The notes under the pieces: model-generated
Seen by the model: only the letters and a program-made list of their open reading frames with translations
What the model was told of the DNA's origin: nothing
The model's database searches: none
NCBI GenBank assembly: GCA_000431135.1
Contig: HF987893.1
Coordinates: forward strand, 69,195-77,199
Direction of reading: 5' to 3'
Length of the DNA: 8,005 bases
DNA from: Clostridium sp. CAG:590
GTDB taxonomy: Bacteria > Bacillota > Clostridia > Lachnospirales > Lachnospiraceae
Position numbers and translations under genes: made by a program
In this document: positions 1 to 5,304 of the stretch, one piece after another
How positions within the stretch are numbered: position 1 is the stretch's first letter
Layout: each line of letters begins with the position of its first letter

Positions 1-713
1 ATAACCTGTCCTGTTATGTAAGACGCCTTATCCGATGCCAGAAATGCCACCGTCTCAGCCACATCTTTCACATCTCCAAGCCGTTTCATTGCAATCCGGT
101 CCATAACCTGTTTCTTAGCATCCTCCGGCATAGCATCCGTCATCTCCGTTACAATGAAACCAGGTGCAACTGCATTAACCGTAATACCTCTTGAGCCTAA
201 TTCCTTTGCCACAGACTTCGTAATACCGATCACACCCGCCTTGGATGCCGCATAATTCACTTGTCCTCCATTACCATATACACCTACTACACTGGAAAGA
301 TTGATGATCCTTCCTCCTTTTTGTTTCAGCATCTGGCGTGAGATGTGTTTAATGCAGTTAAATGTACCTTTCAGATTAATATCTAATACAGAATCATAAT
401 CTTCCTCTGACATCTTCATCAAAAGACCATCCTTTGTAATTCCTGCATTATTGACTAATATATTCAATGCACCAAATTCCTTTACGATATCTTTCATCAT
501 TGTTTCAACCGCCGCATAATCTGATACATTACAACCATACGCCTTCGCTGTTCCACCCTGTTTCATAATCTCATCCACAACTGCGTCTGCTTTCTCTTTG
601 CTGCCGTTATAATTCACAATCACAGTTGCTCCGTACGAAGCTAATGTAAGCGCTACACTCTTACCGATCCCGCGGCTTGCACCTGTTACTAATGCAATCT
701 TTCCTGTTAACAT
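1..713 (-). CDS. fabG: 3-oxoacyl-[ACP] reductase FabG, 3' end outside window
   Basis: NADPH-dependent reductase of cytosolic type II fatty-acid synthesis; it reduces 3-oxoacyl-ACP to 3-hydroxyacyl-ACP. I translated 237 residues from the ATG at 711-713. The gene runs off the left edge after ITGQV, and the family usually ends about 10 residues later (about 247 aa). It is a classical short-chain dehydrogenase. The nucleotide-binding TGASRGIG is at residues 10-17, NNAG at 88-91 and an Asn in INLKG at 113. The catalytic Ser is near 141 (SSVVG), with Tyr154 and Lys158 in NYAASK. The start is supported by a purine-rich AAGGAAGG a few bases upstream and by the MLTGKIALVTG opening typical of FabG. It lies 15 bases after fabD, so it is probably co-transcribed with fabH and fabD. 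Many SDR enzymes look alike, but the fab context makes FabG by far the best call. Confidence 0.96.
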   Translation of the reverse strand, partial: MLTGKIALVTGASRGIGKSVALTLASYGATVIVNYNGSKEKADAVVDEIMKQGGTAKAYGCNVSDYAAVETMMKDIVKEFGALNILVNNAGITKDGLLMKMSEEDYDSVLDINLKGTFNCIKHISRQMLKQKGGRIINLSSVVGVYGNGGQVNYAASKAGVIGITKSVAKELGSRGITVNAVAPGFIVTEMTDAMPEDAKKQVMDRIAMKRLGDVKDVAETVAFLASDKASYITGQV

Positions 714-728
714 AGCTGCCTTCCTTTC

Positions 729-1652
729 CTATGCAAGTAATGCTTTTACCTTATCCAGATCTGCATACTTATCTACATTGACTATGGTTACTTCCTTGTT
801 GATCTTCTTCACAAAGGAAGATAATGTTCTTCCCGGTCCGATCTCAATAAAGGTATCCACGCCATCAGCAAGCATAGCTTCCACACACTGAATCCACTTT
901 ACAGAATTCGATACCTGTGCCGCTAAGAGATCTTTAACCTCACCAGAATCTTTTACAAAATCACCGGTCACATTGGTTACATACGGAATGGCGATATCAT
1001 GAATCGTCGCGTGCTCTAATTCCTTTGCAAGCTTTTCTCCTGCTCCTTTTAACATAGGTGAATGAAATGGTCCGCTTACATTCAACGGAATACAGCGCTT
1101 TGCACCGGCATCCTTCAATAATTCGCAGGCTTTCTCTACCGCAGCATTCTCACCGGAAATAGCAATCTGTCCGGGACAGTTATAATTGGCAATTCCGACA
1201 ATGCCATCCACTTTCTCTAGGACTTCTAAGATCTTGTCTGCATCCATTGCAATAATTGCAGCCATACCGCCTTCTCCTGCCGGAACTTCATCCTGCATAT
1301 AGATACCGCGCTTACGGACTACCTTGGCACAATCTTCAAAGTCCATAACCCCGGATGCCACCAATGCAGAATATTCGCCCAATGACAGGCCGCCTGTTAC
1401 ATCCGGTTTCACGCCAAGATCTAACACTGCCTGCATCATGGCAACTTCTGTTGTCAACATTGCAATCTGTGTATATTCTGTAATATTGATATCGGTATTC
1501 TCCTCAAAACAGAGTGCTTCAATATCTAATCCAACTGCCGCAGATGCCTGCTCATAAATTGATCTGCTCTTTTCATTATTATCATAAAATTCTTTGCCCA
1601 TTCCTACATATTGGGCTCCCTGTCCCGGAAACATAAATGCAATTTTGCTCAT
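729..1652 (-). CDS. fabD: Malonyl-CoA:ACP transacylase FabD
   Basis: Transfers malonyl from malonyl-CoA to acyl carrier protein, supplying the extender unit for FabH and FabF. It has 307 residues, normal for the family. It opens with the FPGQGAQ motif (residues 8-14). The nucleophile is Ser90 in GLSLGEYSAL, the malonyl-carboxylate-binding Arg is R115 in RKRG, and the catalytic His is H197 in PFHSPM. GPGRTL near the C-terminus (272-277) is also typical. One oddity is Leu at position 89, where many FabD proteins have His (GHSLGE). The reading frame stays open upstream to 1751, but I chose the ATG at 1650-1652. It has a perfect AAGGAGG seven bases upstream, begins at the family's usual MSKIAFMFPGQG, and overlaps the fabH stop as ATGA. 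Translational coupling to fabH is therefore likely. Confidence 0.97.
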   Translation of the reverse strand: MSKIAFMFPGQGAQYVGMGKEFYDNNEKSRSIYEQASAAVGLDIEALCFEENTDINITEYTQIAMLTTEVAMMQAVLDLGVKPDVTGGLSLGEYSALVASGVMDFEDCAKVVRKRGIYMQDEVPAGEGGMAAIIAMDADKILEVLEKVDGIVGIANYNCPGQIAISGENAAVEKACELLKDAGAKRCIPLNVSGPFHSPMLKGAGEKLAKELEHATIHDIAIPYVTNVTGDFVKDSGEVKDLLAAQVSNSVKWIQCVEAMLADGVDTFIEIGPGRTLSSFVKKINKEVTIVNVDKYADLDKVKALLA

Positions 1653-2662
1653 TCTTCTTCCTCCTTCTCTTCTTCCGTTTGAATATCCGGTGTTGGCAAC
1701 TGCCATGAAAGGGCATGGGCGCCCCATGTAAGTCCCCCTCCAAAACCACACAGTACAATCTTATCGCCCGGCTTTAACATAGCTCCACGGTTCATCTCAT
1801 CCAACAGGATCGGGATGGAGGCACTCGATGTATTACCACAATGGTCAACATTCATCGGGAATTTTTCAATCGGAACATCCATCTTACGTGCAACCGACGC
1901 CACAATACGTGCATTTGCCTGATGCAATACAAAATATGTAACGTCTTCCTTGGTCAGATGTGACCGTTCCAACAAGACATCAATACATGCCGGAACCTTA
2001 CGAACCGCAAACTTGAAGATATCCGGTCCGATCATCTGGATATAGTGCTTGTCCTCATTCTTACGATTCAGGAAATTCCTCGTAGAACGTTCCTTACACT
2101 TCAACGACATTCCCTTAGAACCATCACTATGTGTCACACTTCCTAATATACCATGCTCGGTATCTCTCACAATCGCTGCGCCTGCGCCATCCGCAAACAA
2201 AATACAGGTTGAACGATCCTTCCAGTCTACCATCTTGGATAACGTCTCCGCACCTATCACCAATGCTGTCTTCGCAAGACCGGAACGAATATACGCATCT
2301 GCAGTCTGCAAGGCATATACAAAACCGGAACATGCTGCATTCAGATCAAAGCAGGTTGCATTCACAGCACCGATCTTATCCTGCACAATACAGGACATAC
2401 TCGGTGTTGCCCGCTCCGGTGATAATGTTGCTAACAAGATCAGGTCGATCTCCTTCGGTTCAATTCCGGCATTCTCAATTGCTGCCAATGCAGCCTCGGT
2501 TGCCATATAAGAGGTTGTCTCATCCGTGGCAATATGCCGTTCCACAATTCCAGTATGCTCCCGGATCCATTCATCATCAGTCTTCACCATCTTAGCCAGC
2601 TCATTGTTGTCAATAATGGTCGGTGGTAAAAAACTTCCTGTTCCAATTATTCCTGTTGCCAT
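1649..2662 (-). CDS. fabH: 3-oxoacyl-[ACP] synthase III FabH
   Basis: Condenses acetyl-CoA (or branched acyl-CoA) with malonyl-ACP to start type II fatty-acid synthesis in the cytosol. It has 337 residues and a thiolase fold. The catalytic triad is visible: Cys111 in NAACSGF, His247 in HQAN and Asn277 in GNTSS. The glycine-rich GFGGGLTWGA near 306-315 is a further KAS III signature. Phe replaces the usual upstream residue in VLHQAN only loosely, and nothing essential is missing. The C-terminus carries about 15 extra residues ending in a run of Glu (EEEKEEEE), beyond the usual end of the enzyme. The start ATG at 2660-2662 is preceded by an AAGGAAAG-type site and opens with the normal MATGIIGTGSFLPP. 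It is the first gene of the fab unit, downstream of a consensus promoter and hairpin leader. Its TGA overlaps the fabD ATG by four bases. No acpP or fabK lies between fabH and fabD, unlike in some clostridial fab clusters. Confidence 0.97.
   Translation of the reverse strand: MATGIIGTGSFLPPTIIDNNELAKMVKTDDEWIREHTGIVERHIATDETTSYMATEAALAAIENAGIEPKEIDLILLATLSPERATPSMSCIVQDKIGAVNATCFDLNAACSGFVYALQTADAYIRSGLAKTALVIGAETLSKMVDWKDRSTCILFADGAGAAIVRDTEHGILGSVTHSDGSKGMSLKCKERSTRNFLNRKNEDKHYIQMIGPDIFKFAVRKVPACIDVLLERSHLTKEDVTYFVLHQANARIVASVARKMDVPIEKFPMNVDHCGNTSSASIPILLDEMNRGAMLKPGDKIVLCGFGGGLTWGAHALSWQLPTPDIQTEEEKEEEE
1660..1666 (-). promoter_or_regulatory. fabD ribosome binding site inside the fabH 3' end
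   Basis: AAGGAGG lies seven bases before the fabD ATG. It fixes the fabD start against a longer in-frame possibility reaching 1751. It sits within the Glu/Lys codons that encode the acidic FabH tail, so the same bases serve both as coding sequence and as ribosome binding site. Confidence 0.85.
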
Positions 2663-2703
2663 ATTCGTCTCTTTCCTTTTCTATAAATACTTTAACATGA
2701 AAA

Positions 2704-2760
2704 GAAGCTGCCGAACTAAGGAACTATGATATTCTATGCTACTCTTAGTACGCCAGCTTC
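2704..2760 (-). terminator. Hairpin with short T run: candidate terminator or fabH leader attenuator
   Basis: Two 17-base arms (2744-2760 and 2704-2720) pair with two 1x1 mismatches, giving a 7+2+6 bp stem, around a 23-base loop. On the minus strand the 3' arm is followed by TTTT and then mixed sequence. The hairpin lies 47 bases after the stop of the small upstream gene, so it could end that transcript. It also begins only a few bases after the predicted start of the fabH transcript, so it would form in the fabH leader as well. The short T run makes full termination uncertain. Confidence 0.55.
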
Positions 2761-2770
2761 AACCTTTTCA

Positions 2771-2799
2771 ATTATATTGAATAAATGTTGTTTTGTCAA
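2771..2799 (-). promoter_or_regulatory. Consensus sigma-A promoter of the fabH-fabD-fabG unit
   Basis: Reading the minus strand, TTGACA (2794-2799) is followed by a 17-base spacer and TATAAT (2771-2776). This is a full match to the housekeeping consensus in both hexamers and in spacing. Upstream sequence is A/T-rich. The transcription start would fall near 2763-2765, leaving a leader of about 100 bases before the fabH ATG. The -35 lies nine bases past the stop codon of the preceding gene. Confidence 0.85.
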
Positions 2800-2803
2800 C
2801 AAC
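2787..2803. promoter_or_regulatory. Palindrome over the -35: candidate operator
   Basis: GTTGTT and AACAAC form perfect 6-bp inverted arms separated by five bases, and together they cover the -35 hexamer of the fabH promoter. The position and shape suit a dimeric repressor such as a MarR- or TetR-family lipid regulator. It does not match the FapR operator (TTAGTA-N5-TACTAA). No regulator gene is visible in the window, so the role is inferred from position only. Confidence 0.35.
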
Positions 2804-2807
2804 TTAA

Positions 2808-3131
2808 TTATTCTTTTGTTTCTTCTACATCTACAGAGTCTCCGGATTCTAACAGATCCAGTTTTTCCTGTAAGTTCTTCACACGGATATTCAATGTATC
2901 AATCTGTGACACAAACGCATCAATCGCTTCGTCGATATTTTCACCCTGTTTCTTTGCAATATAGAGATCCATACCTATCTGTGTAAATAATTTTTCTTTG
3001 TCGTTATTGTACCCTCTGATCTTGCTCTTTAAATCATTTACTGTCATAAGACGTTTTGTTGTGTCCTTTGCCTTATCCATTGCATCCGCAGATGATTTTT
3101 TTACCTTGTCAAAAAATCCATTCAATTCCAT
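2808..3131 (-). CDS. Small helical, probably coiled-coil protein of unknown function
   Basis: No enzyme family recognised; 107 residues from the ATG at 3129-3131. It is strongly charged and predicted helical throughout. An amphipathic Lys-rich N-terminus (FFDKVKKSS, then DAMDKAKDTTK) is followed by a central DLKSKI...KEKLFTQIGMDLY segment. A heptad-like Ile/Leu stretch covers about residues 69-94, and the tail is acidic. There is no signal peptide, membrane segment or cysteine. The pattern resembles small clostridial proteins that carry a C-terminal zinc ribbon (CxxC), but here the chain stops before any such ribbon. A GTG at 3137 would add two residues. I prefer the ATG because the GGGG-containing ribosome site is four bases from the GTG but ten from the ATG. 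It follows the CobW-like gene by about 22 bases and is probably the last gene of that unit. Confidence 0.8.
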   Translation of the reverse strand: MELNGFFDKVKKSSADAMDKAKDTTKRLMTVNDLKSKIRGYNNDKEKLFTQIGMDLYIAKKQGENIDEAIDAFVSQIDTLNIRVKNLQEKLDLLESGDSVDVEETKE

Positions 3132-3153
3132 AACCACGTATCCCCTTTCCTAT

Positions 3154-4107
3154 TTAGAAATATACAACCTCTTCTTTTGCCTTCTCTGCTTTTTCAATCT
3201 TTTGAGCATACAAGACCGGCCCTTCTCCGTCAAATTCCTTATAAAACTCTACTTTGATCTTAGCTGTCACAGTCACCCATTCACGATCTTTCAGATTCGG
3301 CGTCTCCATGGAAACGCATTTGAACCCTAAAAATGTGATATCCTCAGCACAACAGGTCATTGCAAAACGTCCGGGAACAAATGCCTTACCTTTGTACTGC
3401 GGTGGACAATATACCTGACCTTTGAACTTCACTACTTTGTCTGCATATTTCTCCGGATTATCCGATGCATCGATATAGAAAATGCCGAAATCTTCATCCT
3501 CTATCTCCACAACATCTGCATCCAGATCATATGGTATCTCAATCTCTCCATTATCGATCTGTGCCTGACCGTTAACATTCTCATATACGATCTGTGCACG
3601 GCGGGTGGTCGGCTTCACTGCCATACGCATCGTGTTGATATCGGTATCTTCCGTGCAACGGTTATACACTACCATATCCGCATTCTGGATATGTTCAGCC
3701 ATCAAAGACTTCATATTATTGTTATAGACCGTAAATGTAGTCGAATCAATCAGTGTAATCACCTGTACAATCGTCCATCCCTTTGGTACACGGATCTCAA
3801 ACAGTTTATTCAACTGCCACATTCCATTATACTCGATCATAACCTGAGTCGGCTTATATTCATCCTGCAGATCTAACAATTTCTCTGTATTGAGATCCTC
3901 TTCCTCCAAGTAAACAACCGATATATTACGCTTGTTCAGTTCGTCCTCGTCGTATTCCTCCACGCCTTCTTCTGTTACCAGAAGTAAGGTTGGTTCGCCC
4001 TGTGTAAAATCACGATCTACTAACGTCTCTCTGCAAAACTGCGTCTTGCCGGATTCCAAAAATCCCATAAAGACAAATACCGGTATTTCTTTCTCCTGTT
4101 TTCTCAT
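3154..4107 (-). CDS. Divergent CobW-like P-loop protein fused to a YcgQ/TIGR03943-like C-terminal domain
   Basis: 317 residues. The N-terminal part (about 8-180) resembles a COG0523/CobW G domain: Walker A GFLESGKT at 15-22 and a Walker-B-like VMIEYNG at 89-95 in place of the usual IEPSG. The CxCC metal-binding motif normally found after switch I is absent. The NKxD base-recognition motif appears only as NRCTEDTD (149-156). The C-terminal part (about 207-285) has YIDASDNPEKY, then GKVV-type strands (DKVVKFKGQVY), GRFAMTCCAED with Cys252-Cys253, and GFKC264. I recognise this as similar to the C-terminal domain of YcgQ/TIGR03943 proteins, which normally partner a membrane permease. No membrane segment is seen. 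The ATG is preceded by AAAGGA eight bases away and lies 16 bases after the His-rich CobW gene, so the two are likely co-translated partners. The biochemical role is unknown; metal delivery is inference. Confidence 0.8.
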   Translation of the reverse strand: MRKQEKEIPVFVFMGFLESGKTQFCRETLVDRDFTQGEPTLLLVTEEGVEEYDEDELNKRNISVVYLEEEDLNTEKLLDLQDEYKPTQVMIEYNGMWQLNKLFEIRVPKGWTIVQVITLIDSTTFTVYNNNMKSLMAEHIQNADMVVYNRCTEDTDINTMRMAVKPTTRRAQIVYENVNGQAQIDNGEIEIPYDLDADVVEIEDEDFGIFYIDASDNPEKYADKVVKFKGQVYCPPQYKGKAFVPGRFAMTCCAEDITFLGFKCVSMETPNLKDREWVTVTAKIKVEFYKEFDGEGPVLYAQKIEKAEKAKEEVVYF

Positions 4108-4123
4108 ATCTCAATTCCTTTCT

Positions 4124-5233
4124 TTATACACGGAATAACGCAGCAATCTTATCCTCTTCTAATTTGCTGCCAATTACACAAAGCTTACCGGTAACATCCG
4201 GCTGTCCGTCACGGATCTCATACTCTTCCGGTGTCAGGTCAAAGTAGATCCAGCCACCTTCTGTATTCGGAACCATTCCCTTGGCACGAAGAATAACACC
4301 ATATTCTGCACGGTCCATATCTGCCAGCTTCTTAAGAATATCCTCAATCTCAACCTTAGTATATTTGTGAGGAGTCTCAACGCCCCAGCTTGTAAACACT
4401 TCATCCGCATGATGATGATGGTGGTGGTCATGTCCACAGCCGCATTCTCCGTCATGGTCATGATGATGTTCGTGATCGTGGTCATCATGATCGTGATGAT
4501 GTCCACAACCGCACTCTCCGTCGTGGTCATGATGATGTTCATGATCGTGGTCATCATGATCGTGGTGATGCTCATGATCATGTACATGTCCACAGGTAGG
4601 ACATACCTTTGCTTCCTCTAACAATTCTTCCACTAATGACTTCTCGCCTTCCATGGTAGATACGATCTGCTTACCGTCAATGTCATCCCATGGTGTTGTT
4701 ATGATCTTAGCCTTATCATTATGCTCCTTGATCATTGCAACAACAGCCTCTAACTTGTCTTCTTTCATCTTCTGTGTTCTGCTTAAGATGATCGTACCGG
4801 CACTCTCAATCTGGTTGTTAAAGAACTCACCAAAGTTCTTCATATACATCTTGCATTTTACCGCATCTACGACTGCAGTAGCAGAATTGATCACAACCTT
4901 TGACTCATGCAGATCTGCAACAGCCTTCATAACATCCGATAATTTACCGACACCGGATGGCTCAATGATAATACGATCCGGGGTATAATCGTTCAATACC
5001 TGCTCTAATGCTTTACCAAAATCACCAACCAACGAACAACAGATACAACCGGAATTCATCTCATTGATCTGCACACCGGCATCTTTTAAGAATCCACCAT
5101 CAATTCCGATCTCACCAAATTCATTCTCAATCAATACAATCTTCTCACCTTCAAAACCCTCTTTGATCAGCTTCTTAATTAAAGTAGTCTTTCCAGCTCC
5201 TAAAAATCCAGAAATAATATCAATCTTTGTCAT
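4124..5233 (-). CDS. COG0523 (CobW/G3E) GTPase with His-rich metal-binding insert
   Basis: Probable cytosolic metallochaperone GTPase, 369 residues. The G domain has Walker A GFLGAGKT (9-16), the family's CxCC metal motif at C63-C66 and Walker B IIIEPSG (88-94). The guanine-recognition NKxD is replaced by SRTQ (151-154). A linker carries CPTCG (211-215). It leads into a 60-residue insert (216-275) that is half histidine, with Asp, two ECGCG motifs and a natural run of six His. A CobW C-terminal domain follows (about 278-369), with SWGVETP, ILRAKGMV and GGWIYFDLTPEEY. The start has AGGAGG seven bases upstream. Genes of this family serve zinc, cobalt, nickel or nitrile hydratase metallation. 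His-rich members are often zinc- or nickel-linked, but the metal cannot be read from this sequence. It is the first gene of a likely three-gene unit with its own promoter. Confidence 0.92.
   Translation of the reverse strand: MTKIDIISGFLGAGKTTLIKKLIKEGFEGEKIVLIENEFGEIGIDGGFLKDAGVQINEMNSGCICCSLVGDFGKALEQVLNDYTPDRIIIEPSGVGKLSDVMKAVADLHESKVVINSATAVVDAVKCKMYMKNFGEFFNNQIESAGTIILSRTQKMKEDKLEAVVAMIKEHNDKAKIITTPWDDIDGKQIVSTMEGEKSLVEELLEEAKVCPTCGHVHDHEHHHDHDDHDHEHHHDHDGECGCGHHHDHDDHDHEHHHDHDGECGCGHDHHHHHHADEVFTSWGVETPHKYTKVEIEDILKKLADMDRAEYGVILRAKGMVPNTEGGWIYFDLTPEEYEIRDGQPDVTGKLCVIGSKLEEDKIAALFRV
4433..4570 (-). repeat. Two 69-bp in-frame tandem repeats encoding the His-rich insert
   Basis: Units 4502-4570 and 4433-4501 encode identical 23-residue segments (residues 222-244 and 245-267), each running from HHHDHD to ECGCG. 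By eye they differ at five of 69 bases. All five are transitions and all are silent. Shorter His codon repeats continue on both sides. This is a protein-coding duplication within the metal-binding insert, not a mobile element. Confidence 0.92.
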
Positions 5234-5240
5234 ATTAACG

Positions 5241-5246
5241 CCTCCT
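5241..5246 (-). promoter_or_regulatory. Ribosome binding site of the His-rich CobW gene
   Basis: A perfect AGGAGG lies seven bases before the ATG at 5231-5233. It confirms that start and shows that this gene begins its own translation rather than depending on coupling to mnmA. Confidence 0.8.
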
Positions 5247-5263
5247 AATTCACTGACAATCGT

Positions 5264-5278
5264 ATCTAATAATTATAA
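5264..5278. promoter_or_regulatory. PerR/Fur-family-like box overlapping the -10
   Basis: On the minus strand the 15 bases read TTATAATTATTAGAT. Against the B. subtilis-type PerR box (TTATAATNATTATAA) this matches 12 of 14 defined positions; against the Fur and Zur boxes it matches 10 and 9. Part of the match comes free from the TATAAT hexamer inside it, so the support is modest. A Fur-family repressor over this promoter would suit a metal-chaperone gene. Confidence 0.3.
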
Positions 5279-5299
5279 CGCACTCATCATAAAATGCAA
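5272..5299 (-). promoter_or_regulatory. Candidate promoter of the CobW three-gene unit
   Basis: A perfect TATAAT (5272-5277) lies 16 bases after TTGCAT (5294-5299), which matches the -35 consensus only in its TTG. The predicted start near 5265 gives a leader of about 30 bases. The promoter falls in the 71-base gap after mnmA, where no terminator-like hairpin is visible. Read-through from the nifS-nifU-mnmA operon is therefore also possible. Confidence 0.55.
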
Positions 5300-5304
5300 A
5301 TCCA

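Noticed and set aside
1653..1751. Longer FabD start giving 33 extra residues
   Set aside because: The extension is composed of FabH C-terminal codons in another frame. The internal ATG has a perfect ribosome site and the normal family N-terminus.
2131..2595. Long plus-strand ORFs opposite fabH
   Set aside because: Low-complexity composition, no recognisable domain, and complete overlap with a well-supported fabH carrying an intact catalytic triad.
2704..2760. FapR operator made by the TACTAA and TTAGTT half-sites in the hairpin arms
   Set aside because: FapR sites read TTAGTA then TACTAA about five bases apart. Here the half-sites are in the reverse order and more than 20 bases apart, so they are simply parts of the stem.
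4433..4570. CRISPR or mobile-element repeat
   Set aside because: The two units are adjacent without spacers, in frame, and encode identical peptide repeats in a known type of His-rich insert.
4234..4593. Minus-strand Met/Thr/Ile-rich 119-codon ORF in another frame
   Set aside because: It is a frame-shifted reading of the same His codon repeats with no independent start signal.
4367..4621. Plus-strand ORF rich in Met and Val across the His-rich repeat, resembling a membrane peptide
   Set aside because: It is the antisense reading of His/Asp codons (CAT/GAT read as ATG/ATC). There is no ribosome site, and the opposite strand holds a clear CobW gene.
5234..5304. Terminator after mnmA
   Set aside because: I found no stem followed by a T run in this 71-base gap; it holds a promoter-like sequence and a ribosome site only.
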